From: an uncultured Clostridium sp.
GTDB taxonomy: Bacteria; Bacillota; Clostridia; TANB77; CAG-508
Length of the DNA stretch: 33,508 nucleotides
Direction of reading: 5' to 3'
NCBI GenBank assembly: GCA_947165355.1
Contig: CAMUZZ010000012.1
Span: 1 to 33,508, forward strand
Shown here: positions 1 through 8,273 of the stretch, piece after piece
Numbering within the stretch: the first letter of the stretch is position 1
Layout: each line of letters begins with the position of its first letter
Program-made: the position numbers and the translations under genes
The notes under the pieces: model-generated
The model's input: the letters and a program-made list of their open reading frames with translations, nothing else
Told to the model about the DNA's origin: nothing
The model's database searches: none

Positions 1-63
1 GCGAGAATCGAACTCGCGCGACAAGGTCGGAAGCATTGCATTCTACCACTAAATTATACCCGC
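1..63 (-). tRNA. tRNA-Gly (TCC), 3' end cut by window edge
   Basis: Read on the minus strand, the gene starts GCGGGTATAATTTAGTGGTA and has the anticodon loop CTTCCGA (anticodon TCC after the invariant T33). It continues through a T-arm GCGAG-TTCGATT-CTCGC. The 3' acceptor strand lies outside the window. The anticodon stem reads CAATG/CCTTG, so position 30 against 40 is a T/C mismatch where CAAGG would pair fully. It may be a variant, a sequencing error or early decay. Confidence 0.9.
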
Positions 64-141
64 ATATCCTCTAGTACATTATATTACAGATTTGAAAAAT
101 TATCAATCTCATTTATCCATTCGACCATTTCCTTATTATTC

Positions 142-170
142 TTGATTTTTCGACAAAAAAATGATATACT
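142..170 (+). promoter_or_regulatory. sigma-A promoter of the 203-964 gene
   Basis: TTGATT (142-147) and TATACT (165-170) are separated by 17 bp. They lie 33 bp before the chosen ATG, which rules out the ATG at 161 as the true start because it overlaps the -10 box. Confidence 0.7.
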
Positions 171-202
171 TGTTTTATTATGTAAACGGTTGGAGGTTAA
201 GG

Positions 203-964
203 ATGTTAAACGTTAATTTATATTTAGATTTAATTAAAGAAATTGAAGAAAAAATAAACAGTATCAATTCATCCATCACAAATGCACAATCTCAACAACA
301 ATATGTGTTAATGCCTTCGTATGATAAAAAAGTTAAAAAAATAAAAATAAAAATTATTAATTTAACCGATTCATCAAGTGTTCTAATAATCAGGACAAAA
401 GGATTAGAAGGTATAAAATTCTATAATTCAAATGATGATAAAATATTTGAATATTGTACACAAAATTATTCATCAGGCGATATACAAAAAAGATTATCAT
501 TTTTATTGGTAGGACCTGGCAAAGGAGTTGGATCAGACTATTTTGCCGATAAGGCTGGTATAATTGCATATTCTGAATATGATGCAGAAGATAAGTGCTA
601 CTGCCCTACTAAAATAACAGAGAATTATGCATCATTTGACAAAATAGTTTCTACAACAGCAACATCTTTTAATTTTAAGGATACATTAATAGATTTATCA
701 AATGACTCTATGGTTGACAAACACTATAATACAGAAGTAAATGCTGGCATTATTTCAAACGATCCTATAGTTAATGAAACATTAACTGATGATAAAGCTA
801 AAATGATAGTAGACAAATATTTAAAAATGTATGCTTCTTTAAGTTCAAACAATATTTCATCTAATGTTAACAGTCTCATTAGAAATATTGCTACACTTAT
901 GAAAAATGAATTTCCAAATCATTCAGATAAATCAAATACAGATCAACCATACGATAACCGATAA
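203..964 (+). CDS. hypothetical protein, 253 aa
   Basis: I do not recognise the family. I chose the ATG at 203 because TGGAGG lies 7 bases upstream; an in-frame ATG at 161 falls inside the -10 box. The protein has no signal peptide and no membrane segment. The N-terminal 30 residues are helical and charged (LDLIKEIEEKINSIN). A central region around residues 35-110 is rich in beta-type residues and in lysine (KKVKKIKIKI). The C-terminus is polar and Asn/Ser-rich. It stands alone behind its own promoter, and the next gene, the aquaporin, has a separate promoter only 8 bases after this stop. Cytosolic location is inferred from the absence of export signals. Confidence 0.75.
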   Translation: MLNVNLYLDLIKEIEEKINSINSSITNAQSQQQYVLMPSYDKKVKKIKIKIINLTDSSSVLIIRTKGLEGIKFYNSNDDKIFEYCTQNYSSGDIQKRLSFLLVGPGKGVGSDYFADKAGIIAYSEYDAEDKCYCPTKITENYASFDKIVSTTATSFNFKDTLIDLSNDSMVDKHYNTEVNAGIISNDPIVNETLTDDKAKMIVDKYLKMYASLSSNNISSNVNSLIRNIATLMKNEFPNHSDKSNTDQPYDNR

Positions 965-971
965 AATTTTC

Positions 972-1000
972 TTGACACTATTACAGCTAAAAAATATAAT
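972..1000 (+). promoter_or_regulatory. sigma-A promoter of aqpZ
   Basis: A full consensus TTGACA (972-977), a 17-bp spacer and TATAAT (995-1000), followed by AAAAGGAGG before the ATG at 1032. Confidence 0.85.
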
Positions 1001-1031
1001 ATACATATATTAATAAAAAGGAGGAATACAC

Positions 1032-1727
1032 ATGAAGAAATTTATATGTGAATTTATCGGAACAGCTGTATTAGTTCTATTTGGATGCGGAACAGCAGTT
1101 GTAACAGGTGGAGCAACTGCAGGAATGGAACTTGGGTTTGCTGGAGTTCTTACAATAGCTATGGCATTTGGTCTATCTATTGTTGCAATGGCATATGTTA
1201 TTGGTAATATTTCAGGATGCCACGTAAATCCAGCAGTATCTTTAGCAATGCTATTAAGCAAAAAAATGAGTTTTAAAGATTTTATAGGATATGTTGTAGC
1301 ACAAATAGTTGGTGCATTTGCAGGAATTGGATTGTTATATGCTATACTATCTAGTTCAGGGTTAGGAGTTTCAGCATTAGGAGCAAATGGATTTGACTCT
1401 TTATCAGCTGTTAACTTAAATATGGCAGGAGCAATTTTAGTTGAAATAATATTAACATTTGTATTTATTTATACAATTTTAGGAGTTACATCTGATGAAA
1501 AGAAAGGTTCAGTTGCAGGAATTGTTATTGGTTTAACATTAGTATTTGTACACATTATTGGTATTCCATTAACTGGAACATCAGTTAACCCTGCAAGAAG
1601 CTTAGCACCAGCAGTTATACTTGGTGGAGAAGCTTTAAAACAAGTTTGGGTATTTATAGTTGCACCATTTGCAGGATCAGCATTAGCAGCAGGTGTTTAC
1701 AACTTACTAAATAGAGAACAAAAATAA
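1032..1727 (+). CDS. aqpZ: aquaporin Z-type water channel
   Basis: A major intrinsic protein of 231 aa, the usual length for a bacterial aquaporin, with six hydrophobic segments and two half-helices. Both NPA boxes are intact: GCHVNPAVS near residues 62-70 and GTSVNPARS near 177-185. The second box is followed by Ser rather than the Asp of glycerol facilitators (NPARD), and VHIIGIPLTGTSVNPARS matches the AqpZ pore region with its selectivity-filter His and Arg. It is therefore expected to pass water across the cytoplasmic membrane, not glycerol. It is monocistronic, with a strong promoter, RBS AGGAGG and a hairpin terminator right after the stop. Confidence 0.93.
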   Translation: MKKFICEFIGTAVLVLFGCGTAVVTGGATAGMELGFAGVLTIAMAFGLSIVAMAYVIGNISGCHVNPAVSLAMLLSKKMSFKDFIGYVVAQIVGAFAGIGLLYAILSSSGLGVSALGANGFDSLSAVNLNMAGAILVEIILTFVFIYTILGVTSDEKKGSVAGIVIGLTLVFVHIIGIPLTGTSVNPARSLAPAVILGGEALKQVWVFIVAPFAGSALAAGVYNLLNREQK

Positions 1728-1736
1728 TTATAAATA

Positions 1737-1770
1737 AAAAATCATCATGGAAAACCATGATGATTTTTTT
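1737..1770. terminator. bidirectional intrinsic terminator
   Basis: Perfect hairpin ATCATCATGG-AAAA-CCATGATGAT (1741-1764) with a T run to the right and an A run to the left. It ends both the aqpZ transcript and the convergent ABC transporter operon. Confidence 0.9.
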
Positions 1771-1822
1771 ATTTATTTTAGATTGTATGTTTACACATAC
1801 AGCTTTCATGTAATAAGTTTCT

Positions 1823-3790
1823 TTAACTAACCATTTCATCGAATTGAGAATTATATAGTTCAGCATAAAATCCATTTTGTTTTAATAGCTCTTCATGATT
1901 TCCATGCTCCACTATATTTCCTTCTTTCATTACTAAAATTAAATCTGCATTTTTAATTGTTGATAATCTATGTGCAATAATAAATGATGTTTTTCCCTTT
2001 GTAAGCTTATCCATAGCAATTTGAACAAGCTCTTCAGTTCTTGTATCAACATTTGAAGTTGCTTCATCTAAAATTAAAAATGGTGAATCTTCAATCATAC
2101 CTCTTGCAATTGTTAATAATTGTCTTTGTCCTGAAGAAACGCTATCGTTATCCGAAATAACAGAATCATATCCATGTGGAAGAGTTTTTATAAAATGGTG
2201 TAATCCTACTTCTTTACAAACTTCTTCTACTCTTTCGTCTGTAACGTTAGGTCTATTATAAATAATATTCTCCTTTACAGTTCCATTAAATAGCCAAGTA
2301 TCTTGCAAAACCATTGTAAATAATTCATGTATGTTTTCTCTTGATAAATCATTTATAGAAATACCGTCTATTTTAATATCTCCTGAATTAATATTATAGA
2401 ATTTCATTAATAAATTTACAATTGTTGTTTTTCCTGCTCCAGTAGGTCCAACAATTGCAATTTTTTGTCCTGGCTTAGCAACAGCCGTAAAATTGTATAT
2501 AGTTGGTTTATCGTTATTGTCATATTGAAATTCAACATTTTTAAACTCTATATTTCCCTTAACTTTGTCTCTGTCTAGTTTTTTATTTATATTTTCTTGA
2601 GAATCCATCTCCTCTTCATCAACAAACTCAAATACTCTCTCGCTTGCAGCTGCAGTAGATTGAAGTGATGTTAAAGCTTGTGCAATTTGAGAAAGAGGTG
2701 ATGTAAATAATCTTACATATGTGATAAATGCAACAATAACACCAAATGATATTTTATTATTTGATACTAAAAGTGCACCAGTTACACAAACTGCTACATA
2801 TCCAAGATTTCCAATACACATCATCATTGGTTGCATTATTCCAGATATAAATTGGCTCTTTTTGTTGCTCTCTGCTACTTTTTCATTTAACTTGTCAAAT
2901 TTTTCCGTTGATTCATTCTTTCCATTGTATACCTTTACAACATTTAAACCAGAAAATACTTCCTCAATATGAGCATTTAATTTTCCAAGTTCAACTTGTC
3001 TTGCTGTAAAATATTTTTGCGAATTCTTTAGTATAAAAGCCATACCTATAAACCCAAACGAGCTTGAAACTATTGCAGTTACAGCCATAACCCAGTTTGT
3101 CCAAAACATCATTACTAATGAACCTAAGAATAAAGTAACAGATGTAACAAGTGTTGCAAGCGATTGGTTCATAGTTTGAGCTATTGTATCTATATCGTTA
3201 GTTACTCTAGATAAAATATCCCCTGTTTGATTTCTGTCAAAATATTTTAGTGGCAATTTGTTTATTTTAACAGATATTCTAGATCTTAAATCTCTTGCAA
3301 ATTTATTCGATACATTTGTCATTATTATTGATTGAATATAGTTAAATACAGCACTACAAATATATATTGCAACCAGTATAATGCCTATTCTTTTAATATT
3401 TTCCATATTCATTTTAGGCTCAATTATCTTTTTAATTGATTCTGGTAACTCATCATATATGCAATACAAATCTTGTTTGTTTTCAGCAGTACTTATAATT
3501 TGAATATACTTAAGTTGATCTTCTTCGCTTATATTTTCAGTATTAATCATTAACCCTTTTGATATCTCGTCTGTCATTTCTGATAACTTATTTGGTGCGC
3601 TTATTGATAAAACGGCACCTAATAAAGCAAGAATAACAGAAATAACTATTAAAATTCTATATTTACCAAGTTCGTTAAAAAGTCTTTTGGTTGCACCTTT
3701 AAAATCTTTTGCTTTTTCGGCAACAGCCATACCCTTAGGACCACCAATTTTACCTTTTTTACGATCATGTGCTTCATTACTACTAGGCAT
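1823..3790 (-). CDS. ABC exporter half-transporter with the catalytic Walker B (heterodimer partner 2)
   Basis: An ABC transporter with a fused membrane and ATPase domain, 655 aa from the ATG at 3790. I chose that start because GGAAAGG lies 9 bases before it; the in-frame ATG at 3856 overlaps the upstream gene. Transmembrane segments lie within about residues 45-370, with an extracytoplasmic insertion of about 50 residues after the first. The ATPase has Walker A GPTGAGKTT (448-456), a degenerate signature VSSGQ (551-555) and Walker B LILDEAT with catalytic Glu576. It follows its partner gene by 25 bp. Signature and Glu are complementary to the partner, as in BmrCD, LmrCD and TM287/288. The substrate is unknown; multidrug or lipid export is likely. 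Confidence 0.93.
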   Translation of the reverse strand: MPSSNEAHDRKKGKIGGPKGMAVAEKAKDFKGATKRLFNELGKYRILIVISVILALLGAVLSISAPNKLSEMTDEISKGLMINTENISEEDQLKYIQIISTAENKQDLYCIYDELPESIKKIIEPKMNMENIKRIGIILVAIYICSAVFNYIQSIIMTNVSNKFARDLRSRISVKINKLPLKYFDRNQTGDILSRVTNDIDTIAQTMNQSLATLVTSVTLFLGSLVMMFWTNWVMAVTAIVSSSFGFIGMAFILKNSQKYFTARQVELGKLNAHIEEVFSGLNVVKVYNGKNESTEKFDKLNEKVAESNKKSQFISGIMQPMMMCIGNLGYVAVCVTGALLVSNNKISFGVIVAFITYVRLFTSPLSQIAQALTSLQSTAAASERVFEFVDEEEMDSQENINKKLDRDKVKGNIEFKNVEFQYDNNDKPTIYNFTAVAKPGQKIAIVGPTGAGKTTIVNLLMKFYNINSGDIKIDGISINDLSRENIHELFTMVLQDTWLFNGTVKENIIYNRPNVTDERVEEVCKEVGLHHFIKTLPHGYDSVISDNDSVSSGQRQLLTIARGMIEDSPFLILDEATSNVDTRTEELVQIAMDKLTKGKTSFIIAHRLSTIKNADLILVMKEGNIVEHGNHEELLKQNGFYAELYNSQFDEMVS

Positions 3791-3815
3791 TTTTTTCATC
3801 CTTTCCGTTAAAACT

Positions 3816-5576
3816 TTATTTTGCAAGCTCTTCTTCTGATAATTGTGAAGTAGCAATTTGCTTGTATACTTTGCAATTCTTTAGTAGCTCTTTGTGTGTT
3901 CCGGTTCCAACTTGCTCTCCATTTTCTAAAACAATTATTTTATCACTGTTCATAATTGTTCCTATTCTTTGTGCAACAATTAAGCTTGTACTGTCACCAG
4001 TATATTTTTTAAGCTCTTTTCTAAGAACAGCATCCGTTTTGTAATCTAAAGCTGAAAAGCTGTCATCAAAAATATATATTTCTGGATTTCTTGCAACAGC
4101 TCTTGCTATTGACAATCTTTGTTTCTGTCCACCAGATACATTCGTTCCTCCAGATGCAATATGCGAATCATATTGATTATCCATTTTTTCAACAAATTCT
4201 TTAGCTTGAGCAACTTCAATTGCTTTTTTTATGGCATCTCTTGTTATTTCTTTTCCATCTTTATCACCATATGAAATATTTGATTCAACGGTTCCATCAA
4301 ATAATACAGCCTTTTGAGGTACATATCCTATTTTGTTGTATAAAAACTCTTGCTTATAATCTTTTACATTAACACCATCAACTAAAATTTCACCTTCAGT
4401 TACATCGTAGAATCTTGGTATTAAATTAATAAGTGTTGATTTTCCACTTCCAGTAGATCCAATAAAAGCAACTGTTTCCCCCTTATTTGCTTTAAAAGAA
4501 ATATTCTTTAGTAAGTATTCATCCGCATCTGGATATTTAAATGAAACATTCTTAAATTCAACTGTTCCAACCTCGTTTGTTGTATTTTTATCAATATTTC
4601 CATCTTTAATTGTTATTTCTGTTTCAAGTACTTCATTTATACGTTTTGCAGAAACTTGAGCTCTTGGCAACATCATAAAAATGAGAGCTAACATCAAGAA
4701 CGATATAATTACATGTATAGCATAAGAGCTAAACACAACCATGTCTCCAAACAGCGTAACCTTATCCATAAGTCCAGCATCTCTTATTAAATACGCTCCA
4801 ACAAAATAAATTGCTAATGTTAAAAAGTACAACACAATGTACATTATGGGTTGCATTATTGCAAACTTTTTTTGAATAAATAATTGTAAATTTGTTAATT
4901 CATTATTTACATCATCAAATTTTTCTTCTTGATATTTTTCAGCATTAAATGCCCTTACAACTCTTATACCAGTTAAATTTTCTCTAGTTACATCATTTAG
5001 TTTATCCGTCAATTTTTGAACAATTTTAAATTTAGGAACAACAATAGCCATTAAAAATCCAACAACGCTAAGTAAAATTACTACGCAAGCAGCTGTAATA
5101 GAGCTCCATTGCCAACTTTTGTTTAATATTTTTGTAATAGCCCATATAGCTGTAATTGGAACTTTTATAGCAAGTTGCAATCCCATAGCCATAAGCATTT
5201 CGACTTGAGTTATGTCGTTTGTCGACCTAGTTATTAAACTGCTAGTCGAAAATGCTTTTACCTCACTCATTGAAAAACTTTCTACCTTAGTAAATAAAGC
5301 TTTTCTTATTCTTTTTGAAAAATTAGCAGCAACAACCGATACAATATAACCAACCAATACAGTAAAAACAAAACTTCCAAAGGCACAAGCTAACATAAAT
5401 CCGCCATTTTTTAATATCTCACCCATATGGTTTCCTTCTGTTTTTACTAAAACTGTTATTTCAGACATAAAATCTGGCATTTTCAAATCTAGTGCAACTT
5501 GGGCAATTATAAAAATGAAACATACTAATATAAAAATACAGTCCTTCATTGTTAATCTTCTTAATAGTTTTATCAT
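3816..5576 (-). CDS. ABC exporter half-transporter with the non-catalytic Walker B (heterodimer partner 1)
   Basis: A fused membrane/ATPase ABC protein of 586 aa. Six membrane segments occupy about residues 12-305. The nucleotide-binding domain has Walker A GSTGSGKS (373-380), a canonical signature VSGGQ (480-484) and Walker B YIFDDS (501-506). Asp505 stands where the catalytic Glu is normally found, so the ATP site built from this Walker B and the partner's VSSGQ should be hydrolytically weak. The other site is intact. This asymmetry is typical of heterodimeric type IV exporters. It is the first gene of a two-gene operon with its own promoter. RBS is GAGAGGA, 8 bases before the ATG. Confidence 0.93.
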   Translation of the reverse strand: MIKLLRRLTMKDCIFILVCFIFIIAQVALDLKMPDFMSEITVLVKTEGNHMGEILKNGGFMLACAFGSFVFTVLVGYIVSVVAANFSKRIRKALFTKVESFSMSEVKAFSTSSLITRSTNDITQVEMLMAMGLQLAIKVPITAIWAITKILNKSWQWSSITAACVVILLSVVGFLMAIVVPKFKIVQKLTDKLNDVTRENLTGIRVVRAFNAEKYQEEKFDDVNNELTNLQLFIQKKFAIMQPIMYIVLYFLTLAIYFVGAYLIRDAGLMDKVTLFGDMVVFSSYAIHVIISFLMLALIFMMLPRAQVSAKRINEVLETEITIKDGNIDKNTTNEVGTVEFKNVSFKYPDADEYLLKNISFKANKGETVAFIGSTGSGKSTLINLIPRFYDVTEGEILVDGVNVKDYKQEFLYNKIGYVPQKAVLFDGTVESNISYGDKDGKEITRDAIKKAIEVAQAKEFVEKMDNQYDSHIASGGTNVSGGQKQRLSIARAVARNPEIYIFDDSFSALDYKTDAVLRKELKKYTGDSTSLIVAQRIGTIMNSDKIIVLENGEQVGTGTHKELLKNCKVYKQIATSQLSEEELAK

Positions 5577-5635
5577 CGTATTTTCCTCTCTTTATCTATA
5601 ACAAAATATAATTTTCGATACTCTTAAATGTTAAT

Positions 5636-5664
5636 ATTGTAATATTTTGACGCAATAATGTCAA
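5636..5664 (-). promoter_or_regulatory. promoter of the ABC exporter operon with an overlapping dyad
   Basis: On the minus strand, TTGACA (5664-5659), a 17-bp spacer and TACAAT (5641-5636). The -35 box forms one arm of an inverted repeat TTGAC-N8-GTCAA (5647-5664), a plausible repressor or MarR-type operator. No regulator gene is adjacent. Confidence 0.7.
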
Positions 5665-5722
5665 TAAGCTTCTTCCTATTTTAATAAACTTTTTTACCAA
5701 ATTATTACACAACAATAACATA

Positions 5723-5747
5723 GAAAAAAGAGCTTTACAGCTCTCTT
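5723..5747 (-). terminator. terminator of the AIM24-family gene
   Basis: Minus-strand hairpin AGAGCT-GTAA-AGCTCT followed by a T run, about 20 bases after the stop codon at 5769. Confidence 0.8.
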
Positions 5748-5768
5748 CGTTTTATTTAATAATTCTTA

Positions 5769-6449
5769 CTATTTCTTAGGTAATATGCTTAAAACTTTTC
5801 CAGCAAAATCGCCAAAATTTTGTGATTGTATAATAACTTTTCCAGGACCCGTTAGTTTTGTTAGAAATAGTCCTTCTCCACCTAAGAAAATATTGCCTAA
5901 TCCTTTTATCATTTCTACTTCATAAGAAACCGTAGACTCAAATCCAACAACATTTCCTGTGTCTACTTTTAAAACTTCTCCTGCTTCAAGTTTCTTTATT
6001 ACAGGATCACCATCAACCTCTAAAAACATTGTTCCCAACCCTGTAGCCTTTTGAAGTATAAATCCCTCTCCTCCAAAAAAACCTGCTGAAAATCTTTTGG
6101 TAAAAGCAATTTCTAAATCTACAGTTGGCTCAGCACAAAGAAATGCACCTTTTTGAAGCATAAATCCCGATGGATGTTTTGCAACATTTATTGCTACTAT
6201 ATCTCCTGGTACTGTTGTTGCAAATGCAACTTTTGCTCCATCTTTTTCTGCCGTATACGTATTCATAAATATAGATTCACCAGAAAACATTCTACCGAGG
6301 CTTTTCATTACTCCTCCTCTAGCATTTGTTTTCATTGTAATTCCTTCTGTTTGCCATGACATTCCACCTTTTTGTGAATACATAGCTTCTCCTTTGTCTA
6401 GTGTAACTTCCACTGTTGGTACAGTTTTACCTATTAACGTATAATTCAT
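5769..6449 (-). CDS. AIM24/TIGR00266-family protein
   Basis: 226 aa from the ATG at 6449, which is preceded by GAAAGGA; the further upstream in-frame ATG at 6500 overlaps the promoter. The protein has the features of the AIM24 (TIGR00266) family: a double set of beta-strand repeats with GG-turn motifs such as GGMSWQTEG, GFFGGEGFILQK and NIFLGGEGLFLTK. The length matches bacterial members. There is no signal peptide or membrane segment. The biochemical role is not established; the bacterial proteins form beta-sandwich assemblies and the yeast homologue is mitochondrial. Here it lies just downstream of a Crp/Fnr regulator but has its own promoter. Confidence 0.87.
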   Translation of the reverse strand: MNYTLIGKTVPTVEVTLDKGEAMYSQKGGMSWQTEGITMKTNARGGVMKSLGRMFSGESIFMNTYTAEKDGAKVAFATTVPGDIVAINVAKHPSGFMLQKGAFLCAEPTVDLEIAFTKRFSAGFFGGEGFILQKATGLGTMFLEVDGDPVIKKLEAGEVLKVDTGNVVGFESTVSYEVEMIKGLGNIFLGGEGLFLTKLTGPGKVIIQSQNFGDFAGKVLSILPKK

Positions 6450-6490
6450 AATTCTTTTGTTCCTTTCATTAAACCTATTTATCATCTGTA

Positions 6491-6519
6491 AGTATAACAT
6501 TACATTTTTTTATAGTCAA
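6491..6519 (-). promoter_or_regulatory. promoter of the AIM24-family gene
   Basis: Minus-strand TTGACT (6519-6514), a 17-bp spacer and TATACT (6496-6491). Confidence 0.75.
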
Positions 6520-6573
6520 ACTCTTAAAGTAATTCTAACCAAGCCATAAAAAGCTTATACTACGCTGTTTTAA

Positions 6574-7203
6574 TTAATATAATAAAGTTATTTTATTTCC
6601 TTCTTTGCTTATATATCCTTCATCTTTTAAACTTTTTATTTCTCTCATCATTGCACTTCTATCTACACTTAAAAAGTCCGCTAAATCGGTTAAAGAAAAT
6701 GGTATGCTAATACATTTTGAATTACTTTTTGTAGATAGTATTGAAAAATAACCAAGTAGTTTTTCTCTAGTTGTTCTTTGAGTTAATACTTCTATTCTAG
6801 TATTTAATTTAGTAACTTTTTCAACTATTACTTTTAACATTCCATCAGATAAAACTTGATGAAATTTACAATTAGACTTGCATCTATTAAAAATATTATC
6901 GTATGAGAAAAAAAGTACTTCACAGCCACGTTTTGCCTCAACAGATAATTCATTATTCTCTGTTATTGTATAAAAAGCTTCACCAAACACATCATTTGGT
7001 GTAAAGTGCTCTATTATAGACTTTCCTCCGTTTAAATCATATCTTACTAAATCTGCCTCTCCGGATAAAAGAATGCAAATTTGATTTCTCTTTTGAATAT
7101 ATGTGGTAATAACTTGATTCTTTTTGAAAAATTTCTTTTGAACGCTCTTACATGATGCAGAAAACTCTTCAAAAAATGCCTCTGTATTAAATTGAGTATT
7201 CAT
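6574..7203 (-). CDS. Crp/Fnr-family transcriptional regulator
   Basis: 209 aa, the usual size. Residues 15-125 form a cyclic-nucleotide-binding-like beta-roll (ICILLSGEADLVRYDLNGG, then FTPNDVFGEAF). A dimerisation helix follows around 125-150. The winged helix at the C-terminus contains LTDLADFLSVDRSAMMREIKSL, a normal recognition helix. The start is supported by AAAGGGA upstream. Several Cys residues occur (positions near 18, 43, 94 and 108-112), but not in the four-Cys arrangement of classical FNR, so I do not infer an iron-sulfur cluster. The ligand and targets are not visible; the divergent ATP-cone gene is one possible target. Confidence 0.9.
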   Translation of the reverse strand: MNTQFNTEAFFEEFSASCKSVQKKFFKKNQVITTYIQKRNQICILLSGEADLVRYDLNGGKSIIEHFTPNDVFGEAFYTITENNELSVEAKRGCEVLFFSYDNIFNRCKSNCKFHQVLSDGMLKVIVEKVTKLNTRIEVLTQRTTREKLLGYFSILSTKSNSKCISIPFSLTDLADFLSVDRSAMMREIKSLKDEGYISKEGNKITLLY

Positions 7204-7521
7204 TTAAAATCAATCCCTTTCTCATATATTCCATTTTCAAATTATTGTAAATACCAGAAAACAACAGCGTTTGCGGTCACTTAAAATTTTCAATTTTGTA
7301 TATCAATAAAGTTAAACGTAATTTTATATTTCAAATTATACAATATTTCAGTTGCAAATACAACGAACTAGCGTAATAAAAATGTAATATTTTTTTATTC
7401 TTAGAATTAATTGAACTATAAAAGTAAAAAAAATTTTTCAACTAAATTGATGCTTTTGCAACAGAAAAGTATTTTTTATGAGTTATAATTAGTTCATACA
7501 AAATAAAGGAGGTACTTAAAG
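7204..7521. promoter_or_regulatory. divergent intergenic region between the Crp/Fnr and ATP-cone genes
   Basis: About 318 bp, very AT-rich, with no gene that I can see. For the minus-strand gene there is a weak promoter, TTTACA (7251-7246) and TATATG (7228-7223), 17 bp apart. For the plus-strand gene there is TATAAT at 7484-7489 without a good -35 box at 17 bp, which would fit activator dependence. I found no clear TTGTGA-N4-TCACAA Fnr/Crp site. Confidence 0.5.
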
Positions 7522-7860
7522 ATGAAAGTAGTAAAGAGAGACGGAAGAATAGTAAGTTATGATAGACAAAAGATTGTTGCAGCAATTGAAAATGCAAATA
7601 GAGATGTAAATTCTTCAGAGCAAGCAAGTATGGGAGAAATTAAAAATATTCTTGCATGCATAGAAGATTTAAATAAAAATAGAATCTTAGTTGAAGATAT
7701 TCAAGAAATAATTACAAATAAATTAGTTGAATTTAATAAACCTGAACTAGCTAACAAATACAACGTTTTTAAATGCGAAGGTACTTCTACTGAGAATGGA
7801 AAAGAAGGTAATAATTCAATACTTGGTATATTAATTAATGATAGACAATTAATAAGCTAG
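7522..7860 (+). CDS. standalone ATP-cone domain protein (NrdD N-terminus-like)
   Basis: 112 aa. Residues 1-90 match the ATP-cone, the allosteric nucleotide-binding domain at the N-terminus of ribonucleotide reductases: MKVVKRDGRIVSYDRQKI, then a helical core and VEDIQEIITNKLVEF. The spacing resembles anaerobic NrdD, but the protein stops after a short tail (NNSILGILINDRQLIS) and no reductase catalytic domain or NrdR zinc ribbon follows. It is either a true single-domain regulator or the remnant of a truncated nrdD. A strong RBS (AAAGGAGG) and an intact frame favour a functional small protein. Confidence 0.85.
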   Translation: MKVVKRDGRIVSYDRQKIVAAIENANRDVNSSEQASMGEIKNILACIEDLNKNRILVEDIQEIITNKLVEFNKPELANKYNVFKCEGTSTENGKEGNNSILGILINDRQLIS

Positions 7861-7889
7861 TTGTATTTTATACTAAATTAAATATATAA

Positions 7890-7924
7890 AACGAAAAGCG
7901 CTAACAGAAGTTAGCGCTTTGTCG
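7890..7924. terminator. hairpin terminator between convergent genes
   Basis: Hairpin AAAGCGCTAAC-AGAA-GTTAGCGCTTT (7895-7920). On the minus strand it is followed by TTTTCGTTTTATA, so it mainly ends the 7925-8170 gene. It may also stop the ATP-cone transcript. Confidence 0.8.
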
Positions 7925-8170
7925 TTACTCATCATCCATTTTAAAATTCTCCTCAAGAATCGGAGAGTCTTCGATAATGAGCTTGGTCCCTTCGATTCGC
8001 GTTTTGTAGCATGGAATCGCCATTGCTTTCAAAAGTTTCATCGCCCCATCTTTGTTGTTGATATACTTCAAAAATACAGGCAAATTGACCTTGCATGGCA
8101 AACCACGCTCTTGTTCGATGGTATGAATCTTCTCAAAGAGGATTCCTACCAGGGTTTGGTCTTTTATCAT
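7925..8170 (-). CDS. hypothetical small protein, 81 aa, atypical composition
   Basis: I do not recognise the family. The protein is soluble, with a predicted helical N-half (TLVGILFEKIHTIEQERG) and a beta-type stretch (CYKTRIEGTKLIIED), ending in an acidic tail. RBS AAGGAGGG lies 6 bases before the ATG, and the gene has a consensus promoter and its own terminator, so it is very probably expressed. The DNA is clearly richer in G+C than its neighbours (CGATTCGCGTTTTG, CCACGCTCTTG), which suggests acquisition from another genome. Confidence 0.75.
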   Translation of the reverse strand: MIKDQTLVGILFEKIHTIEQERGLPCKVNLPVFLKYINNKDGAMKLLKAMAIPCYKTRIEGTKLIIEDSPILEENFKMDDE

Positions 8171-8240
8171 GTGTGACCCTCCTTTTCGAATAAAACGTTC
8201 CTCAATACCCTATGCAAATACCATTCGGTACAGCATATGT

Positions 8241-8269
8241 ATTATACAACACTTGAAGCGTTTTTACAA
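8241..8269 (-). promoter_or_regulatory. promoter of the 7925-8170 gene
   Basis: Minus-strand TTGTAA (8269-8264), a 17-bp spacer and TATAAT (8246-8241). The untranslated leader is about 65 nt. Confidence 0.75.
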
Positions 8270-8273
8270 TATA

